Source: Amblyomma americanum
Taxonomy: Eukaryota > Arthropoda > Arachnida > Ixodida > Ixodidae
Assembly (NCBI RefSeq): GCF_052857255.1
Contig: NC_135497.1
Span: 551,986,113-552,050,112 of the forward strand
Direction: 5' to 3'
Length of the DNA stretch: 64,000 bases
This document shows, in pieces, positions 46,422 through 58,324 of the stretch (its first letter is position 1; each line of letters opens with the position of its first letter). Position numbers and translations under genes: made by a program. Below the pieces are notes generated by a model that made no database searches, was not told where the DNA came from, and worked only from the letters and a program-made list of their open reading frames with translations.

Positions 46422-46667
46422 TACAGGGTCGCCCACTGCTAGTTTGAACACGCGAGATGTGTGGCTGCGCTCTCCGGCTGGCCAGTGCCTCCGACACGGG
46501 CGCGCAACACAGCAAAGTGGCGCGGGCGTAGAGGGACTCTGAGCTGGTGCTTCTCGTCGTCAGCCACACTTCGCTTTGATGCACACATGCAGCGGATATA
46601 CTGCATGGCGCTCTGAAGAGCGCGGCCATGCCGCTCGCTTGTTGAAGCTAGAAGGGCGACCCTGTAT
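46422..46667. mobile_element. MITE with TACAGGGTCGCCC terminal inverted repeats (mariner-type TA ends)
   Basis: The left end TACAGGGTCGCCC (46422-46434) is the perfect reverse complement of GGGCGACCCTGTA (46654-46666). The repeat continues imperfectly inward (CTAG, AACA.GCGAG). Both ends coincide with TA, consistent with a TA target duplication as in Tc1/mariner elements. The length is about 245 bp with a GC-rich interior and no transposase. The flanking TA is also part of TATA on the right, so the exact duplication is ambiguous. Confidence 0.8.
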
Positions 46668-47395
46668 ACAACCGTTAGCTTTACTTTTATCAAGCGGCTG
46701 GAGGCCCCACTTGTGGAAGTGAAAAGTCAAATTTTTGTTCTTTCATCTCCACAATTGTGGTCTCAGCCCACCGAATAATAGTAGAGTTATCGGCTTCGCT
46801 TGGGGAATACGTGGTTCACAGATTTTGTCTTCGATTGTACGTGATCGGAGTGGCCTTTCGTGTAGTATTTGCACTGAGCGCTATGCAGATGCTGAACGAT
46901 CATCGATAAGATAAATTTCGAAACCTAGGAAAAGCACCACGTGACTTTTCCGCGACCCTACGGATACTGCGTCGCTTTCGAGGGATTTACTTTAACCGGC
47001 ACTGAATAAAGTCTCATATACTAGAACATTCAAAACTGAAAATCGAAGAAAAAAGTATTTAAAGAACTATCGACACCTTTTTCTATTCAGTATTTTCTTG
47101 CATCAAATTGATGCGTTAGACATTAGAATATGCGAATAACCGCGTGGTATTCCTCTACGACCGCTAAATAATTTGTAATTGGATTCATCCTCTAATGTTC
47201 TTTCGGTTTTATCAACCGAACGATGTTTGTGAACTGTAGTTGGACTTTAGGTCACGTTAAACATGAAAAGAATTGCAATATAAACGATGATACGTGCTGA
47301 ACAATGCCAAAGCATTGTTTTGTGCGGTTTTGTTTTCTTTTTTTTGTTCTTTCTTTCATTTATTTTTTTCTCTTTTCTAATGACACACCTAATCC
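46668..47395. other. No gene seen
   Basis: AT-rich sequence with no recognisable coding or repeat features. A T-rich run lies at 47330-47380 just before the PLE hairpin. Confidence 0.4.
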
Positions 47396-48068
47396 ACAAA
47401 TGAAAATTGGGTCACTGACCAAGTCGAAAGATGAAAAATGACGTTTCGGGTCCCATACGGGGCCCTTGTTCACAATGAGGCTGTCACAGAAGAAGGAATG
47501 GTTATATACGCTTCAGAATCTTCTGCAATCTTTTCACGTAGATAGGATGTAGCGTGCCCTGATTCTTGTTTAGCGTGTTGGCCGTTGTCTGGATGATTAG
47601 GGATTCTAGATGAAGTCTTGCAGATAGGTTTCTTTCCGTCGCCAAGATTTCCACCTCATCCCAGCCAATCTCGTGGCCAGTGGACAGCACGTGCTCTGCA
47701 ACTGCATTTTTTGCTGCGCGCTTGTTTCTGACGTCGCCCTGGTGCTCCTTCATGCGCCGCTGGAAGTTCCCGGTTTCCCCAATGTAGACGGAGGGGCAGT
47801 CGCTGCAAGGTGGAAATCTTGGCGACGGAAAGAAACCTATCTGCAAGACTTCATCTAGAATCCCTAATCATCCAGACAACGGCCAACACGCTAAACAAGA
47901 ATCAGGGCACGCTACATCCTATCTACGTGAAAAGATTGCAGAAGATTCTGAAGCGTATATAACCATTCCTTCTTTTGTGACAGCCTCATTGTGAACAAGG
48001 GCCCCGTATGGGACCCGAAACGTCGTTTTTCATCTTTCGACTTGGTCAGTGACCCAATTTTCATTTGT
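47396..48068. mobile_element. Penelope-like element hairpin (two inverted 3' ends around the endonuclease core)
   Basis: 47396-47654 is a near-perfect inverted repeat of 47810-48068 (259-bp arms). Both arms encode the same C-terminus (ATERNLSARLHLESLII ... KRLQKILK) in opposite directions and end in the GACGTTTCGGGTCCCATACG / complement block and CAAATGAAAATTGGGTCACTG. The spacer carries the GIY-YIG core on the minus strand only. The arms look almost identical, so the inversion is recent relative to the rest of the window. Tail-to-tail or inverted copies are a known habit of PLE insertion. No RT is left. Confidence 0.88.
47502..47846 (-). pseudogene. PLE GIY-YIG endonuclease domain (C-terminal fragment)
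   Basis: The minus-strand frame reads CSDCPSVYIGETGNFQRRMKEH followed by a domain with RAAKNAVAEHVLSTGHEIGW and a conserved Glu in HLESLIIQ. These are the YIG, Arg, His and Glu elements of the GIY-YIG fold used by Penelope-like retroelements. It is open for 114 codons to its natural stop at 47502. The 5' part with the RT is absent. It would nick DNA at the insertion site if part of a full element; on its own it has no evident function. Confidence 0.85.
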
Positions 48069-49648
48069 GAATAAATCATGCTTCGCCCTGACCAGACGGT
48101 GTTCCGTCGAACCTTGGACTATACACGCCTAATCATTAGCACACCGTCGTAAGGAGACGCAAATGCTTGGTTCACCTTTGTTCGCCAAGCAGCAACCCGG
48201 TTGCGTCATACCACAGTGACGTCATGTGGGATTTTTTGTGGCCACTTTCGCTGTCAGCGACGCCTCTTTTTCTTTGACGATGAGCCATACATTGCGTTCG
48301 CGTTAAAGCTACCTGCCTGCGCTGCTTTGGCCACATCGCGCCACGCGGCTCGCTCTGTAGGCTACAGAGAGCAGCTTTTTTGTCTTTCTTTTTTTTGGTA
48401 CGCAAGCATCAGCGGCACATATACCGGGTGACTGTGCTCTCTCAACGATGCACCCGGGTTCAGCAACTTGAGACCACAAACTTAAATTATCACGTCTAAC
48501 AACCCTTGTGTAAAGTATGATAGAAACTGGACGCGTTGCAGACGTTCGTTCTTGCAATGTTCGCAGCGCGAACGAAGGACAAGCATACGGGTTAAGAACC
48601 GCGTAAGAAGTGATCAATTTTACCGAAGCGCAATGCAAGTAGCACAGCAGATTCATCGCCGACGGCGTCCACTTCCGCCGCGCCAAGGCCGCTGCCCACC
48701 GCTTCTGTCATTGTTAGTCGTGGTAACTCAAGTCGCTTATCTACTTGTACCGCTAGGCGCAACCAACCGCAACACGACCTGTGGCCATAAACGAATGCTG
48801 CTCAAAATTATGCCAACGCAGCACACCTACCTGCACAACGAATGTTGCTGCTGACGTCCGCACCACCCTCTATCCGTGACGTCAGACCCTGCCGCAGTAA
48901 ACACTTGCGGCTATCCACGAAAATTTTTAATGTACAATCCCTAGTATCGCCCTAAGGACGTAATTGCTCTTCGCCCCGAAAAAAGTGGCGTCAGTTTCAA
49001 CCCTTCACTTCTACCCATGGTTTTCGGCCATCTTTTTGACGCTTACAAGCTCTGTGAAGAAGAAGGACTGAAGGATGGCGCGTTGAAGAGGGCCGATAGG
49101 ACACGCGCGTCATGCCGGAAAGCGTGTTTACCCTTATCTCTCTTCTGTGCACCGTAACTCAGCGCTTCATCTCCACACAGCTATTCATCTACATGGCCTG
49201 CTGCGTACTTTGATGGTACGCCTACAAGATTCCTGTGCTGATAGCTCTCACGGAGCAGCACCGCACATTTCGAATCCTGTGGAGATGAAAGCTCCATGTA
49301 CCTCTCAACTCAAGCTGCCTGAACAGCCCCTATGGAAGCAAGGCTTTCGTCAAATCTACTAGATTTGTGGTTTGGGCTCGTTGGTCTTGTTGCATGGCTA
49401 GAGGTATTCATCCTCGTCTTTTAGTGCTGCTTCCTCTAGCTATGCTTTCGTCAGAACCTTTATCCGACTCACCAATCCACGAATAGGTGAGAACTGTTTT
49501 CATTTGTGCGCGGAACAGGGCAATTTACGCGTTCCGGTTGCGCTAATTTCAATCCTTTATGAGGCCCCTTCAAGCTGTGAGCTTCCACTAATCAAACCGG
49601 TGGTTGTTAGGCTAGAAAAGGCGCTCCGTTGGGCCAGGTGGCGGTAAA
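48069..49648. other. No gene seen
   Basis: Starts with GAATAAATCATGC-type sequence that may still belong to the PLE 3' end. The rest is moderate-GC sequence with unrecognised short frames on both strands. Confidence 0.35.
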
Positions 49649-49880
49649 GATCATCATCATCAACCTGACTACGCCCACTGCAGGACAAAGGTCTCTGCCA
49701 TGTCTCTCCGATTAACCCTGTCCTGTGCCAGCTGCGGCCACCGCATCCTCACAAATTTCTTAATCTCATCCGCTCGCCTAACTTTTTGCCGGCCCCTGCT
49801 AAGCTTTTTTTCTCTTGGAATCCAGTGTGTTACCCTTAACTGCCATCGATTTTCTTGCTTTACAATAAACATTCCAATAA
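49649..49880 (-). pseudogene. RTE-type LINE 3' end
   Basis: The minus-strand frame (49872-49669) encodes a tail with RWQLRVTHWIPREKK, RGRQKVRRADEI and ETFVLQWA. This is characteristic of the ORF2 C-terminus of RTE-clade LINEs (the R-x-RGR-P-x-x-RW and AFV-QWA blocks). The 3' end shows the (GATGAT)n-like tail typical of RTE (GGTTGATGATGATGATC, 49649-49665). It is severely 5'-truncated. The clade assignment is from motif memory only. Confidence 0.75.
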
Positions 49881-50940
49881 AAGAAATTTCAGCACATACA
49901 CTTAAGACTGCTTACGTGCGGGAATGCAACAGCATTACTGTCCCTGGGTACACGGCACTCACCCACCACCCACACACACACGTGTCCGCATGACGCCACC
50001 CGGAACGCTGTACGACTAACGGTTGCATCAAATTTTGTTATGAAAATTGATTTTTGAAGCAAAGAAATCACGCAGTAACTCCTTCACACCTCGGTGGATA
50101 CCGCAACCACGCCTTAAGACAAAATACAGAGAGCCTGGGAAGGTATACAGTTCAAGGTGTATCTGTCGTCGGTTTGAACCTATGTCGCAAGCTAGCCTCC
50201 ATCCAACTTGAGCAGCATGTGTAAGCTGCATGCAACACCTGAAACGCTGTACGGCAAACGGTTGGTCACAATTTTTGTACGAGTGTTGTCGGGAAATCTG
50301 GCCCAACATTGAGGTCGGTCAGTGAGGATTATATATAGAAAAACAACATTTATATAATTTTCTGAAATGAGGGTGCTCGGCTTGCTGTGTGGGTCATACG
50401 ACCGCTTGGTGACGTCACCCTTTTGCGTTCGATGGCTGTGATTTTTTTTACCATATTCGAGTATTCACTCACACTTACACACGCCACTGGCTTTTCTCGT
50501 TATGCGACTAGTAATGCTTGCGCGTTAAAAAAAATTTGCGGGTCTCCAGGGCTTCTTTCTAGCCTGCTTGCAGAAGGTGGACAAGTTTGTGCATGAATTT
50601 TTTAACGAAAGCGCAGGAACCGCACACAGAACAAATAGACAAGGACAACGACACGGCGCGTTGTCACACACTCCAACGCGAAATTTTTTTACTTCTGCAG
50701 TCGGCACACCGCAGTAGTGAGCCAAGAGAAAGACATTCGATCTCTTATAATTATTTCCTGAAGACGTTTCTTTCGGACACGCGAGCCGCACGCGATGAGG
50801 CCGCGTGAGGCCTGCGTGCCATAGTTAGTTGCCGACAATTTTTTTTCATGGAGGAATGTGAGAGCTCAATGAAACAGCAAAAAAGACCCTAAAGACAAAG
50901 TATCCGTGCGGATGAAATGCGGCGGCACACAGCTTCTCAC
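49881..50940. other. Intron-side flank of the GPCR exon; contains a diverged direct repeat
   Basis: No coding sequence is recognised. ACGCTGTACGACTAACGGTTG (about 50007) recurs as ACGCTGTACGGCAAACGGTTG (about 50250) with similar flanks, about 240 bp apart. That is a local direct duplication of about 45 bp or more. The region lies downstream of the receptor exon on the minus strand, so it is probably intron. Confidence 0.4.
50933..50940 (-). other. Splice donor (5' splice site) of the GPCR exon
   Basis: On the minus strand the exon end ACAG is followed by GTGAGAAG (50940-50933), a good match to a eukaryotic donor. It falls inside the Arg codon of the DR(Y) motif at the end of TM3, giving a phase-2 intron. 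Confidence 0.75.
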
Positions 50941-51416
50941 CTGTCTATGCTCATGGCTGCCATGGTGAAAGCCGATGAGGACACAGTCAAGTTGGCCACG
51001 AAGTTGTTGAAGACGCAGTAGGGTTCCCCGAAGGCCCAGTGGCTCTCGAGCATGTAGACAAGGTTGAAGATGGCGTTGAACGTGGCAGTGAACGCGTCGG
51101 CAAGCGAGAGATTGAGCAGGAAGTAGTTGGTCACCGTGCGCATAGTCCGGTGCGCCAAGACAATCCACACCACCGCGGCGTTTCCCACCACGGCTGCGGC
51201 CACCATGAATCCGAAGAGGCAGGCGTACGCGAGTTGCGTCCACCAGGGGAGCACCCACTGTCGCTGGCTTTGAACGTCAATGACCGGCGCCCGGGTGCGC
51301 GGGGCGGTGTCGTTGAGGGACTCGAGAAGAGTGCGCAGCACGGACGCGTTGTCCACGGCCACCAAGGAGCCGTTAAGCAAGCGGTCCATAAGGATGTCTT
51401 CCTCCAGGAGAACCAT
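50941..51416 (-). CDS. First coding exon of a tachykinin/natalisin-type GPCR
   Basis: A rhodopsin-like receptor fragment of 158 codons plus 2 nt, ATG at 51416-51414. The extracellular N-terminus (1-55) has N-glycosylation sequons at N15, N23 and N35 and no signal peptide. TM1 spans about 60-86 with the GN motif (N79), followed by the basic loop AHRTMRTVTN. TM2 (about 97-120) holds LSLAD (D107). The first extracellular loop has W127 and FG. C134 is the conserved TM3 disulfide Cys. TM3 runs to SIDR at 156-159. The RTVTNYF, WxFG and FVAN..SS.F blocks point to the tachykinin/natalisin (NK-like) receptors, neuropeptide receptors that usually couple to Gq; other peptide-receptor subfamilies are possible. 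No stops or frameshifts, so this looks like a working host gene. Confidence 0.85.
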
Positions 51417-54400
51417 TGAGAACTACACTGAACAAGCGGTGGCAGTCGAAAACAATGTTTCTAACGACGTATTCGGACTTGTTGCATTGCTTTTCTGCTC
51501 CCTTTATTGTCTCCCCTCAGCTCTGTTATCGCGCAGACCTCCACGACTGCACGCGGGCTGTGGCATGCGTGAGGGACAATTGCGAGTTAAAGGAAGCGAG
51601 AACTGTTGCGCCGTTTGCGGTTACAAGGCGTCGAGTGACAATACCCTCGCGTAAAGTTGCTTTAAAACGTACGCTCGACGCTGCGTCGCAGTAGAGTTTC
51701 ACTGTCTGATGATGATTCGAAGCCTGCCAAAATTTCACAATGAGAAGGACTCAGATGATCACCGAGATGCGGCACTCACTTTAGCTATTACATAGCGTTT
51801 CCAGGTTCCCGAAGCCTCTCTTCCATTTTCGCTGAGAGGCGAAATGACGAGTTGTGGAGTATTTTTCCTTAGAAGGACTACTTAAGAGCTGGTCCCCATT
51901 TTTTGGCGTGTGGTATTTGCCAAAGGAATATCAAGCTTGTAGCTTCTTCCTGCATCTCCTACGAGACCTGGACAGCCATATTTATATGCAGTAGATATGA
52001 TGATAACACGGGTGCTTAAAAGTTGCGGATACAAAGCCACTTTCAGAGCATCTGCGAACACACAGATGCAAGGTGGCTGGCGATAGACATGTAATAGCGA
52101 CGCTTTTCAGAAAGCAGTTCGCTCTGAATACCCGAAGTGATAAGAAATTTTGCTCTAAATATGCTGGTTATATACCACGTTCTTCTAGGAGACGAGTAAC
52201 CTCAGTCCTCCGTTTAAAGCCAGTATAACGAATCTGGCACCGCAACAGATTGTTGGAAAAAAATTACCAAGAGTAGCACATAAGGAAATCTGACAGTTTA
52301 TTATAGGCACCGACAACAGGTCAGGGAGAGACAGGGCAATCTCCATAAATATTGCAGCCTCATATTGTCTTCTGATAAAAAATATTCTGCGATTTGTAAC
52401 CAGATACGGGTGCTTGACAGGATTTGAGAACGGTTCTAGCACATGCAGAAATCTTGTCCGCTGCGAAACTCAACGTTCCATCTGAAGCATTTGCTCAAGG
52501 CGGAGCACCCGAGAGCCACATTACCTGGAGCAGCGTACCGCGAATTACACCTAGTAAATATTGAGATAGCGCGAAAAGTTAAGAAAGCGAGTGCATTTAG
52601 TTCTGCTAAGCAAAAAGTTCCCGCACTCGAGCTTTTTTCTTGTGGCTAGTGATACGAATCCGGCATCCGGTTTTTCTTTTATGGGTCGTCTCAATAGACA
52701 GTCTTTTTTGGAATGGTGTAGCTGGGACACTCGCTGAGCTTACCTGGATGGCGCGCAGCTGTTTGGCGCGAACTGCGCAGACCTTTCACTTTGTTTGCGC
52801 TAATGCTAATGTACACCATCAGCGCTCACGTGTGTGGGGGGCCCAGCCGGCTTCAGGGAGCAATATTCCAGTCAGACTCGACGGTGCTTTGCACTACACG
52901 CCAGCACTGTCTCACAACGTTCACTGTCTGGTTGGATGCGACGCCACTGGAGGGACACGTGCTTGGTAGGCTTTCGGCCCGAAATAATGTGACCGCAGAC
53001 CCGCCGTGCGCTCTGTGCGTCGCCGTGTTCCTGCGAGAGCCGACGGACGTCCCGCGCGAAGGCTGCCGTGCGAATGACTCGCGGCGGGGGCTTGCCTGAG
53101 TTGTTCAATCGATTTCGCTCACAGAACGCGTGGCTTCGTTGTTTTTTTCCTTCAGCGGACGACGGGGGAGTCGCTTCTGTGCTCGGCGTCACCAGATCGC
53201 GCTGCCGCCTGGCTTACACGCGGGACGCGCTCAGTTTGAAAAAGCTAGGCGGGTCTCCTTTCAACTCACAACACGCTGCTCGGCTGCAGTGGGCGCATTT
53301 GTTCGCTTGTTCTCAGGGAAACAACAATACATAGAAGAAGGCGCGTTCCGTTCCAGTCCCTGTTTGTGTCCTCCTGTCGCACTGAAAACAAACTTGAAAA
53401 ATTCCTTTGAACTCAAGCTTTATCCACGGCTCAGGATCTTAACCTAAGCTGCTTGACACGTGGCGACTACACCGGTGTCTGTAAGCCGGCTTAAGTGAGG
53501 TGGCACATTTGTTCCATCGGGACTATCCGCTAATAATGTTTAAGGCAAACATAGCTCGATAGGCTTATACGCCCCGGCGCAGTCGCAAGAAGTCACCAGC
53601 CCACGTAATAGATCATAACAGTAAAACAGGAAGAAGGAACGACGGAAATTGGAATAGTGCAAAGACACAAGTTGGGAAGCAATAAAACAGACAAGACGAG
53701 CGCTTTCTTTGTGCTGCGAGATTCTTTGCCTCCGTCTCTGTGGATTTGCGCTGTTTCCAGTTCCGTAATGCCTTAACGACAAGCTCAAATTTCCGCTCTT
53801 GAAGAAGAGGGAAAAGAATGATTCTAATATATCGGCCCAGGTACCGTAACTTTCGATCTGCAGTCCACAGACTATACGCGCTAAAATGTTGAATTTTAGG
53901 CTATGCTGAGTACCTTCTGTTTATTACAATACCTTATTTTGGTGTTCAAAACCACCTATTGTACTCGTAGCGAAATGTCATTGTCACGATTTTCTTATGC
54001 CCCCTCTTTTGCTGTATTTGCGGATATTAACATCGCACAGTTTACTGGCAGTGCACGTAATTACCGGCGCTAGCAGTCGACTCCTTGTGAAGAACATCGT
54101 GTATACTTTCTCCTTACAACCCCCACTGAAAATAAAGCATGTGACTGGTCATCGGCGCCTGCCATCCCCAGGCATGCGCGTAGCCCCGCAGGCACTATCA
54201 CAAGTGGCCAACGCAATGTTATGCTGTTCCCCTCACAAGAAGAAAGGCTGCGAAGTCAGTGAGGGCTACAAGCGTCTAATCTGAAAAAAAAGAATCAGCT
54301 TGAAGGAGGTAGTGAAGAAGAAGCCGTCTTTCGTATGGAAATTATAGAGCTTGTTTGCTTCAAGAGCCAAGATACTGCAGATTATTACCGGTCGTGAGAA

Positions 54401-55067
54401 TGCATGCTCTCTTTTTTGTAGCGAGTGAAAAAAGAAAGTGCGGTCACCAAAAAAAAAGACAGAACGATAAACATTGACTTTTCGGCGCCCTTGACGTGTC
54501 CGCGGACGGAGCACTCGGTCACTGTGGACTATGTTTTGGGCCCGGACAATTCAGCAAGAAATTCTGCGCACGCCGGGTGCAGACTGTACAGCGGAAATTA
54601 CGGTTCTCTACTTTTTCTCTGAATGCCAGCCTGACGCTCCGTGATTTAAGCTCGTTTGATTTGTGCCATGGTTTGTTGAGGTCCTAGAATAGTTTTCCGT
54701 CGTCTCACGCTAGGTTCTGTCATGCGGAAGTTCAGCGAGTCGTGCCGTGATCCAGCATGGGTGGCTGCATGAAATGGCCTCTTCCTTCCGCTAGGCCCAG
54801 AAACGGCAACAAATGCACAGCTTCGCACACGTTGTACGGACGTCACGAGATCCACAACCGCCTTCAGCCGGGTGCACCCGTCAGAAAGTCGGTCATGCTA
54901 CTCACCGAAACAACTGAGCAAAGCTACTTCAATTTTTGAGTGCACATTGTCCCCGGAGTTTTCGCTGCCTTATAATTCGCGAATCAAAAACGCTGGAAAA
55001 CATTGCATGACATATCGCGCCATTAATCGTGATCTCTGTAAATCTCACTCTGCAGTGCAGTCCTGCG
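51417..55067. other. No further gene seen (upstream of the GPCR start)
   Basis: Upstream (promoter or 5' UTR side) of the receptor exon on the minus strand. The immediate 300 bp lacks an obvious TATA box. A GC-rich stretch lies at 52700-53340, with frames on both strands that I do not recognise; it could hold a non-coding 5' exon, a CpG-rich promoter or an unknown repeat. Nothing else is supported. Confidence 0.3.
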
Positions 55068-55429
55068 CACTCTAAACACGAATAGCGCTCTCGCGGTGGC
55101 TCAGTGGTTATGGTGCTCGGTTGCTGACCCGAAAGACGCGGGTTCGAACCCGGCTGCCACAGTCGCATTTTCGATGGAGGCGAAAAGCTAGAGGCCCGTG
55201 TAATGTACGTTGTCAGTGCAGGTTAAAGAACCCCAGGTCGTCAAAATTGTCCGGACTCCTGCACTACAGTATCCATCATAACCTGAGTCGCTTTTGGACG
55301 TTTAACCCCCTAAAGAACAAACCAACTAAAGACAAGTATGCCTGAATTGCAGTAAAAAGGAAGTAAGCTGTCTTCTAGTACACTCACTTCAACAGAGGAC
55401 AGATAACTCTCTTTTCCGTTCAGAGTGTA
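55068..55429. mobile_element. MITE-like element with CACTCTAAAC termini, carrying a SINE
   Basis: Second copy of the 45829 family. The left end CACTCTAAACACGAATA is interrupted by a SINE. The body resumes with AGTAAAAAGGAAGTAAGCTG and TGTCTTCTAGTACACTC, and the right end GAGGACAGATAACTC ... GTTCAGAGTG closes it. Subtracting the SINE leaves about 110 bp, close to the other copy. Confidence 0.75.
55085..55325 (+). mobile_element. tRNA-derived SINE, copy 3, inserted in a MITE
   Basis: Same family as the 43050 and 44051 copies: TCGCGGTGGCTCAGTGG, B-box-like GCGGGTTCGAACCCGGCTGC, body TCGATGGAGGCGAAA and AGAACCCCAGGTCGTCAAAA. Diverged 13-bp target duplication CTAAACACGAATA (55072-55084) and CTAAAGACAAGTA (55326-55338) with three mismatches, so it is older than copy 2. 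The duplicated sequence is part of the MITE. Confidence 0.88.
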
Positions 55430-58270
55430 GGGTGAACAAACGAGTAGCTTTCCCAGTCCCGCGTGCGATCCGGGAATGCATATGGAGATCACCAAGTTGT
55501 CCGGATCATTTTTATGTTTAGGTTTCTTATTAAATAATAATAAGGCGATTGTTATCAAGGGACGGTTTCTAATGTGTTGTTCAAAAAATTGAGGCTGCAG
55601 TCCACTTCGACAACAGTATCGAGTTCCAACTTTATCTGCAGAAAAGAATTCTGCTTCTCTATTCCCTTGGATTGCGTTGGAACCAGCCTTCGCTGTGGCT
55701 TTGCACGGTAGCCGAAATAGTTGCACTCACTTGGCATAAGCACCAACGGCCACGCGTCTGAAATGCATGGTTAGGAGAGGCAGAATTTTTAAAATTTTTG
55801 TAAATCCCCCAACCACACTTGAGAGACGGCCAAGCTCCTTACGATCGCTGCATTCCACATTCCTCGCATCTTCCGTTGGCTCTTGGGATTCGAAGCGGAG
55901 AAGAAAGCTTTTCCTTGCGCACGAGAATTGGGGATAACGGCTGCCGCATTTGTGTCTACGGCAGCTCGTTAAGCGCTGGAGCCACCTTAAAAGCGCCCGT
56001 AATCCGTTCATTATTGCTCTCAGTCGCACACGTCCTGCTTCGCATTTCCCTTTTCAGTTTGACGCTCCGTGTGTGTGGCTCGCTTCTGTGGAGATCGCTC
56101 CAGCACTGAGTCGATCTCTGCCGCCGGCATAGAGAGAGAGAGAGAGATAGGATTGATGAGCATTTATTGAATGTGGATTTCTGCGTGGCTGGCCATCGCC
56201 AAAGTAGTTGAAGAGCCAGCAATTGGTCAGACAAGGCATGCTTGCACGACGTAAAATAGCTTTAAGAACGACGCAAAGCACAAACGAAGACACGACGCGT
56301 GCTACGCCACCAAATGAATAAAACTGGAAATCGTCGCATCCATACCGAATGACGCTTTTCTTCAAACATTAAGGATTCGGGTAAGAGTACTTCTAGTTCT
56401 ATTCTGTCAGCAGTGCTACCACACTCCGGCTTTCGTCTTTTCTTGGCGTCGTCCGTAGCTACAGTTGTTATCGTAGTGCAAGCAACGCATCGAGAGTGCC
56501 GGAGCCACTGCCGTTGCGTGTGACCATGCAGACAGAGAAGAGCAACGCACTGCTGTTTACGAGCACGCCGAGCACAACCACTATACAAGGCACCTTTTCG
56601 AGGATGTGATTAACGGAGCTGAACAAATCTCGGAGTCTTTCAAAGTATTCGTGTGGGTAAGGAGTAATTCTTTTGCGACAGCTGTTATTGACACTTTTGA
56701 AGTACTTCCTGCTTGGCCGTGGGGTCGCAAAAAACTATCCCACGATCTAGATAGCCAGTGAGGATGCTACGCCCGAGGGTTGGGGAGAAGGATACGTACG
56801 GACGGTGCCTTTGTGATCTGAACGCGGGTGTTCGAGATGGCAGTCTCACGGGATATGGGAGGAGGAAGGCGCGCTTTACACGATTTAGGAACGCGAAGAC
56901 CGTTTCTCCGACACCTGCGCAACGACCCCAGAGAGATGTGGCTGTGAGACACGTCACGGGGTTGCAACGGTGCCCCATAGCGCTCCTTTCTTGACACGGC
57001 AAAGCAGAAGACATTCTCTGCTCGGCTTCGCACCAACGTCTTCTCACTACCCTTCCCCATTACGCGCTCCGTTGGAGCCGCTAAGCTAATGCACCGGATG
57101 TGGGACCCTTGGCTTTGTACGCATATTACTCTCTGTACGGTAAAAAGAGAAACGCTAGCTGATTTTTCTCGCTCATTTCTTTTCTCGTTACAGAGGCTCA
57201 GGGGAGCATGTTCACCCGCCTATATTCGTAGTTTTTTTCTGCGCTGCATTCCAGCGCGAATTTGCACTTAAACGAATCAGGACACGTTTTCCGACGCGAA
57301 ACGCTCAAGTTACGTCTTCCTTAGAGGCCAGAAACTGAAAGCATGTGCAGAAAAGAGGAGGAAAAAGAGTATTCAACATTAACTGGTGTATTCAGATACG
57401 ATGCAGGAGGCCATGAAGGATGTATGAAACGCGGCTGACCGATTAGAAATTGGCAGCAAGCGCAAGCGCTGCCAGCGCAATATGCGCAATTATTTGTGTT
57501 TCGGAAGTAGCGTTTTGTATTCGACGAAAAAATTTCAATGTCCCAGATTGGTCGCTCCCTGTTCACACTGTGCCTTTTGTGCATGCCGGATGAAACCATG
57601 GAACACATTACGATAAAGCATGCTGGACACAGTGCTTGTGGCACACAACGACTACATTCGAACAGCAGTGAAAGGCTGCACATTCTGCCGAATCGCCAGT
57701 GGGGGACTACGTACAAGTCTTGTCTCCGTAACCAGCGGAGCGGATCTGCGGAAAGCCGTCAATATGACCACGGCGAAAGCTTGCGGTAATGTGTTTATTA
57801 CCGCGCTCATGCAGCGCATTCCCAAACGTACGCCAAGCCCACATTATGCACATGCATAACGCAAATGTGTCCGCTGCTTGAAATCAATCGATGCTTGAAT
57901 GGTGTAAGATGCCATTCACAGTGCCCCAAATTTATTAATGTCGTCGCCAGGCAATTTTTATTTAGCTGGACGCCAACGAGGAGCCCATGTGCAGAAATTG
58001 CATGCAAAAAATGGAAGAAACACTTAAGCTCCGTCTCAAGGGTATGACGCAATAGCTTAACGGGTTATTGCCCATATATATATATATGTTGGTCATGCTC
58101 TACTTAACATTCACAGATCCCTTGGAGTCCTCATACCACTCGTGAAGAAGTGCCGCAGCTGTTAAGCGATGTACCACTGCGCTGGGAGGACAGGCTCTTC
58201 CACCGGTAGGGTTTGTGGACCCCAGTTTGCTGTTGCCGAGCAACCTCTTGCAACCAATATTTATTTTAAT
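55430..58270. other. No gene seen
   Basis: Contains a short (GA)n tract at about 56132-56149 and a short (TA)n at about 58074-58087. Frames up to about 138 codons occur on both strands without a recognisable family. A CTFCRIASG segment at about 57680 superficially recalls HIT-family proteins but nothing else supports it. Confidence 0.35.
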
Positions 58271-58324
58271 TACCACCTGCCACAGTGAGCAACTGGCTCA
58301 TGACACAGTGGGCAGGTGGTGATG
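58271..58324. repeat. Short hairpin (ACCACCTGCC / GGCAGGTGGT)
   Basis: TTACCACCTGCCACAGTG and CACAGTGGGCAGGTGGT lie about 20 bp apart in inverted orientation, forming a strong stem. Function unknown; perhaps the end of a repeat family. Confidence 0.6.

Noticed and set aside
57620..57859. HIT-family protein, from the CTFCRIASG segment
   Set aside because: Only a short N-terminal resemblance; the His-triad motif and the rest of the fold are missing.
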